DNA of 64,000 nucleotides from contig QBVC01000020.1 of the NCBI GenBank assembly GCA_003058495.1, forward strand, positions 62,001-126,000, in the 5' to 3' direction. The DNA is from a gamma proteobacterium symbiont of Ctena orbiculata. GTDB lineage: Bacteria > Pseudomonadota > Gammaproteobacteria > Chromatiales > Chromatiaceae. Shown piece after piece: positions 8,561-17,168 of this stretch (the first letter of the stretch is position 1; every line of letters begins with the position of its first letter). The notes under the pieces are model-generated. The model did no database searches, was not told the origin of the DNA, and was given only the letters and a program-made list of their open reading frames with translations. A program made the position numbers and the translations under genes.

Positions 8561-9391
8561 TTATTCCTTATAGGTGACCAGTCGGGTGGCGCCGGACAAC
8601 GCCATGTCCAGCAGCATGCCCACGATGCCGATCATCAGGATGGAGAAGATTACGCTGGTGAGATCCAGGTTGTTCCACTCGTTCCAGACGTAGTAGCCGA
8701 TGCCGGTACCGCCCACCAGCATCTCGGCGGCCACGATCACCAGCCAGGCGATGCCGATGGAGATGCGCATGCCGGTGAGGATGGTGGGCGCCGCGGCGGG
8801 CAGGATCACGGTGAATGCGGTGCGCAGCGGCGACAGCTCATGGGTACGGGCCACGTTGAGCCAGTCCTTGCGCACGTTGGCCACACCGAAGGCGGTATTG
8901 ATCAGCATCGGCCAGATGGAACAGATGAAGATGACAAAGATCGAACTGGCCTCCGAGTCCTTGATGATGAACAGGGCCAACGGCATCCAGGCCAGCGGCG
9001 AGATCGGCCGCAATACCTGGATGAATGGATTCATCGCCTTTTGCATCAACGGCGACATGCCGATCAGAAAACCGATGGGGATGGCGATCACCGCCGCCAT
9101 GAAATAACCGGACAACACCCGGTAGACCGAGTAGCCGAGCTGGATGCCGATGCCCTTGTCGTTGGGGCCCTTGTCGTAGAAGGGGTCGGACAGCTCCTCG
9201 ACGGCGAGGCCGATGACCTTGGACGGCGGCGGCACCCGCGCCTCCTGATCGGCGCCGCCCATGAGGATCTCATACTCGGTCAACGCCTCCTTCGCCTTGG
9301 GCGCCTGGTTGGCCATCTCCCAGATGCCGAGGATCACGGCCAGGAAGGCGAATGCCAGGACAGTGGCTCGCATGTTGAGGGACTGCAGCAT
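8561..9391 (-). CDS. ABC transporter permease, NrtB/CynB type
   Basis: 276 residues with an N-terminal membrane helix, a periplasmic loop of about 60 residues and five further helices. The EAA-type loop, which docks the ATPase, is in the stretch DWLNVARTHELSPLRTAFTVILPAAAPTILTGMR. This is the inner-membrane channel of the NrtABCD/CynABD/TauABC transporter group. It is placed between the binding-protein and ATPase genes, 65 bases after the former. Confidence 0.92.
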   Translation of the reverse strand: MLQSLNMRATVLAFAFLAVILGIWEMANQAPKAKEALTEYEILMGGADQEARVPPPSKVIGLAVEELSDPFYDKGPNDKGIGIQLGYSVYRVLSGYFMAAVIAIPIGFLIGMSPLMQKAMNPFIQVLRPISPLAWMPLALFIIKDSEASSIFVIFICSIWPMLINTAFGVANVRKDWLNVARTHELSPLRTAFTVILPAAAPTILTGMRISIGIAWLVIVAAEMLVGGTGIGYYVWNEWNNLDLTSVIFSILMIGIVGMLLDMALSGATRLVTYKE

Positions 9392-9456
9392 ATTGTCGGT
9401 TTCCGTCTCTTTGGTTCTGGGGGCCGGGTGGTCGCCACCCGGCCCCGGTTGACGAG

Positions 9457-10983
9457 CTAACGCTTGATGGCGAAGCTCTGGGCATACTCTTCGGGCTTGG
9501 CCGGATCGAAGGCCTTGCCCATGATGGTGTAGGACTCATAGGTGTGATCCGGTACCGGATAACCCAGCTCCTTCATCATCTGTCCGGCGTCTGAGGCGAG
9601 ATAGACCTCCTCCGCGACCTTCTTGTAGTCCACGTCGCCCTTCACATAGCCCCAGCGCTTCATCTGGGTCAGGATCCAGACCGCCATGGAGTGCCAGGGG
9701 AAGGGATCGAAATCGATCCGATCCGGGACGTTGTGCACCTTGCCCAAACCATCGGCATACTTTCCGGTCAGCACCTGCTCGATCACCGGCACCGGCTGGT
9801 TGAGATAGTTCTTCGGCGCGATCGCCTTGGAGATCTCCTTGCGGTTCTCGTGCTTGGAGGAGTAGGCGGTGGCGTCGACGATCGACTTCAGCAGCGCCGC
9901 ATAGGTGTTGGGCAGGGTGGTGGCGAACTCCTCGGAGCAGGCGAAGGCGCAGCAGGGATGGCCCGGCCAGATATCCTTGGTCAGGGTGTGAATGAAGCCC
10001 ACCTTCTCCCACACCGCCCGCTGGTTGAACGGATCCGGCGAGAGATAACCGTCCAGGTTGCCGGCGCGCAGGTTGGCCACCATCTCCGGCGGCGGCACCA
10101 CGCGGATCTGGATGTCCTTGTCGGGATCGATGCCGTGTTCCGCCACGTAGTAGCGCAGCAGGAAGTTGTGCATGGAGTAGTCGAAGGGGACGCCGAACTT
10201 AAAGCCCTTCCAATCCTTCGGATCGCGCTTGTCCTTGTGCTTCATGTGCAGCACGATGGCCTGGCCGTTGATGTTCTCCACCGCCGGCATGCGGAAGGGC
10301 ACCGCGGTCGAGCCGGATCCCATGGTGATGGCCAGGGGCATAGGTGTCAGCATATGGCTGGCGTCATACTCCTTGGCCAGGGACTTGTCCCTTGCCACCG
10401 CCCAGCCGGCGGTCTTGATCACGTCCACATCGAGCCCGTACTTGGCGTAGAAGCCCATGGGATGGGCCATGATGATGGGCGTGGCGCAGGTGATCGGCAC
10501 GAATCCCACCTTCAGCTTGGTCTTCTCCGGCTTGCCCAGGTTCTCCTTGATCGCCGCCTTGACCTGGTCCATGGGCAGCATACTGCCGAGCATGGCGGCA
10601 AAGGTGCCGCCGCCCACCAGGCGCATGAAGTCCCTGCGGCCCATGTCGTCATGGCCGAAGATGCCGCGCACCACCGCGCTCTCGATCACCCGGTCCATGA
10701 TATCTTCAGAGCTCTCGAGCGGATTCGGGTCCTCCGCTGTCGGCTGCGTTTCATCCACGCCGGCGAAATCGGCCTGTTCCGCACCCATCAGCTCTGACAT
10801 CTCGGGTGTGGTGGTGCCCTCGAAGACCGCCCGCTCCAGGCGTTCGGTCAACTCGGTTTCGCTGCATTCGTAATTACTCTGGAGCTGCTCCTTCTGAAAA
10901 ACACAGATGGGGCAGTTGCACGCGGGACCGTGCTGAAGATCGGTATCCGCATCGAACGGATTGCCGAGACTCTTGTTTGCCAT
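9457..10983 (-). CDS. NrtA/CynA/CmpA-family substrate-binding protein with Cys-rich N-extension
   Basis: 508 residues from ATG 10983; an upstream in-frame start ten codons earlier is less likely. Residues 1-115 form an acidic extension with a Cys-x-Cys-x2-Cys motif at 22, 24 and 27. A twin-arginine motif (RRDFMRLVGGG) comes only at about 116, followed by a hydrophobic stretch and then the mature NrtA-like fold from about 150 (KVGFVPITCATPIIMAHPMGFY). It probably binds cyanate, or possibly nitrate or bicarbonate, outside the inner membrane. A Tat signal sitting 115 residues into the protein is unusual. It is the first gene of the cyanate operon. Confidence 0.9.
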   Translation of the reverse strand: MANKSLGNPFDADTDLQHGPACNCPICVFQKEQLQSNYECSETELTERLERAVFEGTTTPEMSELMGAEQADFAGVDETQPTAEDPNPLESSEDIMDRVIESAVVRGIFGHDDMGRRDFMRLVGGGTFAAMLGSMLPMDQVKAAIKENLGKPEKTKLKVGFVPITCATPIIMAHPMGFYAKYGLDVDVIKTAGWAVARDKSLAKEYDASHMLTPMPLAITMGSGSTAVPFRMPAVENINGQAIVLHMKHKDKRDPKDWKGFKFGVPFDYSMHNFLLRYYVAEHGIDPDKDIQIRVVPPPEMVANLRAGNLDGYLSPDPFNQRAVWEKVGFIHTLTKDIWPGHPCCAFACSEEFATTLPNTYAALLKSIVDATAYSSKHENRKEISKAIAPKNYLNQPVPVIEQVLTGKYADGLGKVHNVPDRIDFDPFPWHSMAVWILTQMKRWGYVKGDVDYKKVAEEVYLASDAGQMMKELGYPVPDHTYESYTIMGKAFDPAKPEEYAQSFAIKR

Positions 10984-11041
10984 GTTTAACCCCTTGTACC
11001 TATTACGTGTCAAAAGTCGGCGATGCGGTCAGCCACCTGCG

Positions 11042-11056
11042 TGGCACGTTTCCTGC
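11042..11056 (+). promoter_or_regulatory. Sigma54-type promoter element, plus strand
   Basis: TGGCACG-N4-CTGC with the invariant GG and GC twelve bases apart. One base differs from the TTGC of the usual -12 element. It points towards the activator gene but lies about 340 bases before its ATG, so a long leader would result. It could also be a chance match. Confidence 0.4.
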
Positions 11057-11143
11057 TCAGATTGATGTGCGGGTATGCAAACCCGTAGTTGAACGCAACA
11101 CAGGGACGATACTGGTGCAGGGACGCACAACCTCTACTAAAAC

Positions 11144-11160
11144 TGCACAAAAATTGTGCA
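11144..11160. promoter_or_regulatory. NtrC-box-like palindrome
   Basis: Perfect 7-bp arms TGCACAA and TTGTGCA around three A bases. The 17-bp length and TGCAC...GTGCA ends match the known NtrC site (TGCACC-N5-GGTGCA) apart from the innermost arm base. It lies between the two sigma54-type elements. It could bind NtrC or the neighbouring Fis-type activator. Confidence 0.5.
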
Positions 11161-11223
11161 TATCAGGGACGAGCCGGCGCTCCGCATTGATATCGAAGCG
11201 CAAACCGTCCTGACAGGTTGATT

Positions 11224-11238
11224 GCAGCTAGCGTGCCA
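11224..11238 (-). promoter_or_regulatory. Sigma54-type promoter for the cyanate operon
   Basis: On the minus strand the bases read TGGCACG-N4-CTGC followed by AA, with correct 12-base spacing between GG and GC. It faces the binding-protein gene and would start transcription near 11212, giving a leader of about 230 bases. It is the best candidate for control of the operon by the divergent sigma54 activator. Confidence 0.55.
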
Positions 11239-11392
11239 AACCTAAAAACGAGACATAACTTATTGTTTATATACGATTTAGATCAGGGATAGCGGTACTT
11301 TTCGAAACTACGACAATGCGTAAATTACGAGAAAGCGTATTCAAGAAACACGAAATATCGTAATCGCAAAGTCCCTATTGAGGCCGATTCAC

Positions 11393-13366
11393 ATGAATCT
11401 ATCGGAAACAGAGCATAATCCCGCCGGCTATCTTGAGGCCGGACAGGCCAAGGTTGCCGCACAGCCGATGTTTCACGCCTTCTTCGACCAGCACCCCACG
11501 GCGACACTCATCTTCGATCCGGTCGAGAACCGCATGGTGGACGCCAACAGCGCAGCCGTGGACCTTTTGGGATTCCCCATCGAGACACTGCTGCAGAGTA
11601 AGCCCAGTTGGCTATTCAACGGGGGCTTGAGCGCGCTCATCGTGTTCACCCAGTCGGTCATGGTGCAGGGATCCTGCTGGACCAATGAACTCAGCTGCCG
11701 AACCCGTGGCGGCAGGGTGATACCGGTGGAGTGCAACGCCCGATCGATGACCCAGAACGGCCAGGTGCTGCTCAGCGTCACCCTGCAGGATCGGGATGTG
11801 GTCGAGGGACTGCGCAAACAGGCCGACGCCAACGACTATGTGCGCCGCGGCCTTGCGGAGTGGCGCAAGTACGAGCAGCTGTTCCAGGAGATCGAACAGG
11901 GCAACCAACTGCTGCTGCAGGCAGCCGGAGACGGCATCTACGGGGTCAATGCGGACGGTATCACCACCTTCATCAATCCCGCCGCCGAACGCCTGCTTGG
12001 CTACAGTGCCGATGAGCTGGTGGGCAAGAACATGCACGAGATGGTGCACGGCAGACATCCTGACGGATCCCACTACCACGTCAAGCAATGCCCTATCTAT
12101 GCCGCGTTTAACGACGGAGCCGTGCATCACGTGGACGACGAAGTCTTCTGGCGCAAGGACGGTTCCGTATTTCCGGTTGAGTACACCAGCACACCCATCG
12201 TGGAGCACGGCATGCTGATCGGCGCGGTGATCATCTTTCGCGACATCAGCGATCGCAAGGAGGCCGAAGAGGACCTGCGCAGCGCCCTCGAGCAGGTCAA
12301 ATCCCTGCAGCACAGACTGGAGGAGGAGAACGCCTACCTGCAGGAGGAGATCCGCACCGAGCACAACTACCGGGAGATCATCGGCAGCAGCGCCGCGATC
12401 CGCCAGGTGATCCAGAAGATCCAGCAGGTCGCGCCGACGAACTCCACCACCCTGATCACCGGCGAGTCGGGCACCGGCAAGGAGCTGATCGCCAGGGCCA
12501 TGCATCTGAGCAGCGAACGCAGCGACCGGCCGCTGATCCGGGTCAACTGCGCCGCCATCCCCCGGGACCTGTTCGAGAGCGAGTTTTTCGGCCATGTACG
12601 GGGCGCCTTTACCGGCGCCACCCGGGACCGGGCGGGCCGCTTCGAACTGGCCGACGGCGGCACCCTGTTTCTCGACGAGGTGGGCGAAATACCGCTGGAA
12701 CTTCAGGGCAAGCTGCTTCGGGTACTGCAGGAAGGCCAGTATGAGCGCATCGGCGAGGAGAAGACCCGTAACGTGGATGTCCGCATCATCGCCGCCACCA
12801 ACAAGGATCTCGCGGAGGAGGTGACGGCGAAAAGCTTTCGCGAGGATCTCTACTTCCGCCTCCAGGTATTCCCTATACACCTGCCACCGTTGCGGGAGCG
12901 GCCGGAGGACATCCCACTGCTGGCCAGCCATTTTCTCCAGACCATGTGCCGCAAATTCAACAAACGGGGTATCCACCTCAGCCAGAGCGACATTCGTCGA
13001 CTCAGCGACTACCAATGGTCAGGCAATGTACGCGAGCTGGAAAACATCATCGAACGGGCGGTCATCGTCACCCAGGCGGGTCGCCTGCGCCTTGATCTGC
13101 CGGTCCCTGATACCCAGCCAGCTGCACCCCCCTCCCCTCCCATGAAACTACCGGCGGATGAGAAGGGGCTGTTACTCACAGAGAGTGAACGTGTCGCACG
13201 GGACAGGCTGATGATCGTAAACGCCCTGGAGCAGGCGGGCGGAAAGGTGTTCGGTGAAGGTGGTGCCGCCGAGTTGCTGGGTTTGAAGCCCACCACCCTG
13301 GCTTCGCGTATGAAACGTCTGGGCATCGAGAAACCGAAACGGCATAAACGAACTGAAATATCCTAA
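11393..13366 (+). CDS. Sigma54-dependent transcriptional activator with two PAS domains
   Basis: 657 residues from ATG 11393, preceded by GAGG at suitable distance; an upstream TTG in frame is less likely. A first PAS domain lies at about 20-130, a second at about 160-290 with a His-rich loop ([16 protein letters not shown]), then a coiled-coil linker. The AAA+ domain follows with Walker A GESGTGKE at 357-364, the sigma54-contacting GAFTGA loop at 404-409, and [11 protein letters not shown]-terminal Fis-type helix-turn-helix has [18 protein letters not shown]. It has no receiver domain, so it senses its signal directly. It is divergent from the cyanate operon, its likely target. Confidence 0.93.
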   Translation: MNLSETEHNPAGYLEAGQAKVAAQPMFHAFFDQHPTATLIFDPVENRMVDANSAAVDLLGFPIETLLQSKPSWLFNGGLSALIVFTQSVMVQGSCWTNELSCRTRGGRVIPVECNARSMTQNGQVLLSVTLQDRDVVEGLRKQADANDYVRRGLAEWRKYEQLFQEIEQGNQLLLQAAGDGIYGVNADGITTFINPAAERLLGYSADELVGKNMHEMVHGRHPDGSHYHVKQCPIYAAFNDGAVHHVDDEVFWRKDGSVFPVEYTSTPIVEHGMLIGAVIIFRDISDRKEAEEDLRSALEQVKSLQHRLEEENAYLQEEIRTEHNYREIIGSSAAIRQVIQKIQQVAPTNSTTLITGESGTGKELIARAMHLSSERSDRPLIRVNCAAIPRDLFESEFFGHVRGAFTGATRDRAGRFELADGGTLFLDEVGEIPLELQGKLLRVLQEGQYERIGEEKTRNVDVRIIAATNKDLAEEVTAKSFREDLYFRLQVFPIHLPPLRERPEDIPLLASHFLQTMCRKFNKRGIHLSQSDIRRLSDYQWSGNVRELENIIERAVIVTQAGRLRLDLPVPDTQPAAPPSPPMKLPADEKGLLLTESERVARDRLMIVNALEQAGGKVFGEGGAAELLGLKPTTLASRMKRLGIEKPKRHKRTEIS

Positions 13367-13399
13367 GGTTCCTGAATTTCCGTTCTCAGTTAAGCGGTT

Positions 13400-13785
13400 T
13401 TATAGGAGATCAATTACATTTTTCAGCTTGTTAACAGTCATAGGCGATCCCTGTTTATAGAGTATATCCAGCAGTGCTTCTGCCGACCATTCAGGATTGT
13501 GCAATCGTTGCCTCTGCTCATGAACAGCTCTAGCGAATCAATAATTTCCTCGTAATTCTCAACCAGGCAATCCGGAACAGCTTTGTTCATCTGTTCCACC
13601 GTCCATTGCAATTGCTCTACTTTAAGGTCGGGACGGTTTTCCAGGAGGTTGTTTACCCACTCTTTTTGTATTTCTACTGTCCACTTAGCACGAAATTGAT
13701 CCCTCATTGCGACGCTCATTATCAAATCACGCAGATGTGCGGGGTAGAGTACGCAGGCATCAAAAACCGCCGTAAAACTCGCCAT
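13400..13785 (-). pseudogene. PIN-domain toxin, inactivated by internal deletion
   Basis: The N-terminal 86 residues (from VFDACVLYPAHLRDLIM to about NYEEIIDSLEL) match the N-half of a PIN-domain toxin family of about 190 residues. The next frame over then reads AVHEQRQRLHNPEW followed by a tail ending NKLKNVIDLL, which is the expected C-terminus. The middle of about 70 residues, including the conserved acidic DPxDRHVLAAA segment, is gone and the join shifts the frame, so the literal open frame stops at 13438. The product could not form a complete nuclease site. The antitoxin gene lies 4 bases upstream. Confidence 0.82.
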
Positions 13786-13789
13786 GCGG

Positions 13790-14251
13790 CTAATATCCCA
13801 TATTCAATTCCTGTGCCTGTTTTGCCAGTTCGTCCAGTGCCTTTCGCCTTTCTTTCATACTCTGTTCCTTGTATGTGACCAAATCCCGAAAATAGACCCT
13901 TCGGTGACTTCCCACTTTGTGAAATTGTAAATTCCCTTTTTCCAGCAATTTGACAAAAAACGGACGTGAGACATTGAGAAAGTCTGCTGCTTGCTGGGTG
14001 GTCAATTCAGCATCTTGGGGAATAAGCGCCATGGCTTTACCTTCCGCCATGTGCGCCAAAATATCGACCAGCATGCGCATTGCAGAGACAGGTACAGTGA
14101 TAATCTCATCGCCATCAATGAAGCGAAGCTGAGCATTCTCTCCTTTACCGATTAGAGCGGCCAACTGTCGGCTGCTTTCAGCAGCAATTATCCTATCTTC
14201 ATCGCTAGGAGGCGGTGTCGTTTGATCTGTAAGTTTAAATGCCCGGGCCAT
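13790..14251 (-). CDS. Antitoxin with excisionase-type helix-turn-helix
   Basis: 153 residues from ATG 14251 (preceded by a GAGAGAAAG ribosome site). An N-terminal half of unclear fold is followed by a MerR/Xis-like DNA-binding segment ELTTQQAADFLNVSRPFFVKLLEKG and the wing HKVGSHRRVYFRDLV. Such proteins sit directly before PIN toxins of this type and both repress the operon and neutralise the toxin. It appears intact although its toxin partner is broken, so it may persist as an orphan repressor. Confidence 0.82.
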   Translation of the reverse strand: MARAFKLTDQTTPPPSDEDRIIAAESSRQLAALIGKGENAQLRFIDGDEIITVPVSAMRMLVDILAHMAEGKAMALIPQDAELTTQQAADFLNVSRPFFVKLLEKGNLQFHKVGSHRRVYFRDLVTYKEQSMKERRKALDELAKQAQELNMGY

Positions 14252-14461
14252 AGCACTTTCTCTCTCAGCTAAGCACAATGTATTTATCTATATGCTAGCT
14301 TGTAATCGAAATAAACGCAATATTCGAAATAAACGAAATGCATGTGTCAGTAAAAGGATGGACCGATATGTAATTCATGGTTTCTATTTGGAAACTAGTA
14401 GAACTGACAAATGGAAAACTAAAGATAATCTAAATGGGTTACAGTGTTACTCACAAGCCAT

Positions 14462-14485
14462 CAGGCCCGGAGTGATCCGGGCCTG
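14462..14485 (-). terminator. Hairpin after the DsrL/GltD-like gene
   Basis: A perfect 9-bp stem (14462-14470 with 14477-14485) around a 6-base loop, 22 bases beyond the minus-strand stop. It is GC-rich with no following T run, so termination would be weak or Rho-assisted. Confidence 0.55.
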
Positions 14486-14507
14486 ACATAGATCTAGACT
14501 GATTTAC

Positions 14508-16439
14508 TTAGTACTGCCCCAACCCCATCTCGATATAACCGGTGGGGCAGACCTCCTTGCAGATATGGCAGCCGACACACTTGAAATAGTCGGTTTCCAC
14601 ATAGCGCCCCATGGCGCGCTCCCCCTTTTTCACACGAAAAACCGCATCCTGCGGGCAGTAGATGACGCAGTTGTCGCACTCGAAGCAGAAACCGCAGCTC
14701 ATGCAGCGTTTTGCCTCGGTGACGGCCGTCTCCTCGTTGAGGCAGCTGAAGCGCTCGATCATGCTCCCCAGCACATTGGAGACATTCACATCCATCTCTT
14801 GCCGGGCGTTCACCGGCTCGTAGCTGAAGTGCCCGGTGTAGAGGGCATGTGACTTGATCACGTCAGCCTCTGCGCGGTTCTCGAAATTATGCACGGACCA
14901 TTTTGCACTGTTGGTGCCCCAGGTGGGTCCGTGATTGTACTCATCCGGCGAGAGCTCCTTCTCCGCAAGCTCCTGCAGCAGGTCGAAGTGGTGGCCCTCC
15001 ACCTTGGGGCGATCATCGAACTCCAGGTCTCGCAGGTATTTGTCGATCCCCTCAACCGCAACGGAGGCGTGGCCGATGGCGGTGGTGAGCAGGTGAGGAA
15101 TCACCGCGTCGCCACCCGCAAAGTGGCCCTGCCTGTCCTTGACCTGCATGCTCCGCTCGGCATCGATCTGGTTCCACTGGTTGGCGATGCCATCGATGCC
15201 GTCGTAGTCGCCGGTCTGGCCGGTGGCGGCGACGATCAGGGCGCACTCGATCTCGAAGGGTTCGCCGTTCGCCTCCATCTTGCCGCTGGACCAGTCCACC
15301 GGCTGCACCTTCAGGGCGCGGGCCCGGCCCCGCTCATCCAGTACCACCTCGAGTGGCGCCAGGCTGTCGTGGATCTCCACGCCCTCCGCGATGCAGGCCT
15401 CCAGCTCATGCTTGGTGCAGGGCGCCTTGGCGATGGGGCGGCGATAGACCAGCCAGCAGTCGGAGTCGGCGCGCCTGGCGGTCTGTTCCTCCCGTTGCCT
15501 GCCGGAGCCGTCAAATACCGCATCCGGGCGCTCGGCGGCGTCGAGTCCGGCCACCTCGCCGATACGCTTGGCCACGGCCGCCACATCCATCGCCGTATCG
15601 CCGCCACCGATCACCAGGATGCGGCCATCGAGATATTTGAGGGAGCCTTCATTGAAGGCCTTGAGGAAAGTCATCCCGTCCACGCAGTTTGGCGCCTCTC
15701 CGCCCGCTACGCGCAGCGGTTTGCCCACCACGGTGCCCACGCTCCAGAAGATGGCGTCGTACGCCTGCTCCAGCTCTTCGACCTTCACCTCGCTGCCTAC
15801 GCGACTGTTGAGTTGCACATCGATACCGCCCACATCCAGGATGCGCTGGATCTCGTGTTCGAGAACATGCCGGGGAATGCGATAGCCGGGAATACCGAAT
15901 ACCATCTGACCACCCAGGGCGCTATGGGCTTCATAGATGGTCGAACGGTGGCCGAGACGGCGCAGAAACAGCGCGGCGGCAAGACCGGCGGGGCCACCGC
16001 CGATAATCGCAACCCGCTTGCCGGATTCGGTTTCGGGTTTGGCGAAGGCGAGCTGATGCTCCCTCGCCCAATCGCCGATGTATTGTTCTATGGAGTTGAT
16101 TCCCACATAACCGTCCAGGCTGTTACGGTTACAACCTTCCTGGCATGGGGCGGGGCATACCCGCCCCATGATCGCCGGAAAGGGATTCGCCAGGGTCATC
16201 CGTTCAAAGGCATACGCCTGCCAGGGCTTGTCACCCTGGGGCTTGTCCAAACCGCGCACGATCGACAGCCAGCCGCGTATGTCGTGGCCTGAAGGGCAGG
16301 CATTCTGACAGGGGGGCGTGCGCTGAATATAGGTTGGGCAGAGATAGGACTCGCCTTGATTAATCACGTCACTGTCCCAGTCATAGTGCTCACTATCGCC
16401 GTCTGCGTAGCGTCGATAGGTTGGATCGATATCGCTCAT
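14508..16439 (-). CDS. DsrL/GltD-like NAD(P)H oxidoreductase with two C-terminal 4Fe-4S clusters
   Basis: 643 residues. An N-terminal Fe-S binding region has Cys at 44, 48, 95, 99 and 103, as in the glutamate synthase small subunit. FAD-binding IIGGGPAG is at 145-152 and a second dinucleotide fold carries ILVIGGGDTAMD. The C-terminus has two ferredoxin-like motifs (CMSCGFCFECDNC...CP and CVGCHICKEVCP). This architecture and length match DsrL of sulfur oxidisers, which links the sulfur substrate pathway to NAD(P)H, but no dsr or gltB gene is nearby. It could instead serve another electron-transfer chain, so the assignment to DsrL proper is only tentative. Confidence 0.75.
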   Translation of the reverse strand: MSDIDPTYRRYADGDSEHYDWDSDVINQGESYLCPTYIQRTPPCQNACPSGHDIRGWLSIVRGLDKPQGDKPWQAYAFERMTLANPFPAIMGRVCPAPCQEGCNRNSLDGYVGINSIEQYIGDWAREHQLAFAKPETESGKRVAIIGGGPAGLAAALFLRRLGHRSTIYEAHSALGGQMVFGIPGYRIPRHVLEHEIQRILDVGGIDVQLNSRVGSEVKVEELEQAYDAIFWSVGTVVGKPLRVAGGEAPNCVDGMTFLKAFNEGSLKYLDGRILVIGGGDTAMDVAAVAKRIGEVAGLDAAERPDAVFDGSGRQREEQTARRADSDCWLVYRRPIAKAPCTKHELEACIAEGVEIHDSLAPLEVVLDERGRARALKVQPVDWSSGKMEANGEPFEIECALIVAATGQTGDYDGIDGIANQWNQIDAERSMQVKDRQGHFAGGDAVIPHLLTTAIGHASVAVEGIDKYLRDLEFDDRPKVEGHHFDLLQELAEKELSPDEYNHGPTWGTNSAKWSVHNFENRAEADVIKSHALYTGHFSYEPVNARQEMDVNVSNVLGSMIERFSCLNEETAVTEAKRCMSCGFCFECDNCVIYCPQDAVFRVKKGERAMGRYVETDYFKCVGCHICKEVCPTGYIEMGLGQY

Positions 16440-17168
16440 TCTCTAATCACTCCATACAAAAAAACCGTAGCCAATTTGTGCTATTGAATGATAGCGAACA
16501 AACCGCAGTTAACAAGTTAAGCAGAAGTTTTTTAAAAGAGACTTAAGGTGGGCGTGGTGTGAGTCACTATTGCGCGCATTGAAGCTTGAAACCCGGAACA
16601 TTGTTATATTAATAAATATAATATGCATATAATCATTATCTATGGATTAAATGCCAAATTGAAAACCCCGGCGGCAATCGACGGCAGCGTCATCGTCCGC
16701 CCCTCTCGACAAGAAAGATAGGATATTCGTTCGTCATTGACCCAGCTAACCTAGGTTTGCCCGCTGGCTCAAGAGGACTAACATTAGGAGAGACGACTAC
16801 CAAGGCTGATCGGGGGCGTATGTTTCAGAACAAGGCAATAAGCGGCCGCCTCACTACTCTGGGTACCATTGACCTGTCGAGGAGTACCCCATCCACTACT
16901 TAAGAACTTTAGGTTGTTCCTATTTCGGCCCAGGGGTCTATAACTATAGTTAGGCGCATTGGTAACGTCTAAGTCAGAGACTACGGATGGTACGGGCAGC
17001 GGTTGGCTCCCCGCCCAGCATACAAAACAACGATTACACAACAACCAGGTTGAGAAGCGGAAGATGCACGGTTTTCTTCATCTCGCGCAGATTGAGCTCG
17101 CAATCCTGGGATACACGGACCTATCTCACACCAGCGAGACGGAAACGTCACACAACACGCATGCGTGC
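16440..17168. other. Long non-coding stretch before the LsrB-like gene
   Basis: About 730 bases with stop codons in most frames. An AT-rich part at 16600-16650 could hold a promoter. Open frames at 16784-17044 (-) and 16959-17168 (+) have no recognisable domain or clear ribosome site. No match to a c-di-GMP riboswitch core was seen. It may be a long leader, an unrecognised RNA or eroded DNA. Confidence 0.5.

Larger units (their letters stand above)
10984..11392. promoter_or_regulatory. Divergent control region of cyanate operon and sigma54 activator
   Basis: About 410 bases with no gene. It contains two matches to the sigma54 (-24/-12) promoter pattern facing one another, a 17-bp NtrC-box-like palindrome between them, and an AT-rich stretch near 11250-11370 with a smaller palindrome at 11319-11329 (CGTAA-A-TTACG). 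The layout implies that nitrogen or substrate status governs the operon through the adjacent sigma54 activator, an NtrC-like factor, or both. Confidence 0.6.

Noticed and set aside
16784-17044. Minus-strand frame of 86 codons upstream of the LsrB-like gene
   Set aside because: No ribosome site, no recognisable motif and a Cys/Ser/Pro composition typical of non-coding frames.
16440-17168. Possible c-di-GMP riboswitch ahead of the GGDEF-EAL unit
   Set aside because: The conserved GEMM core sequence was looked for by eye and not found.
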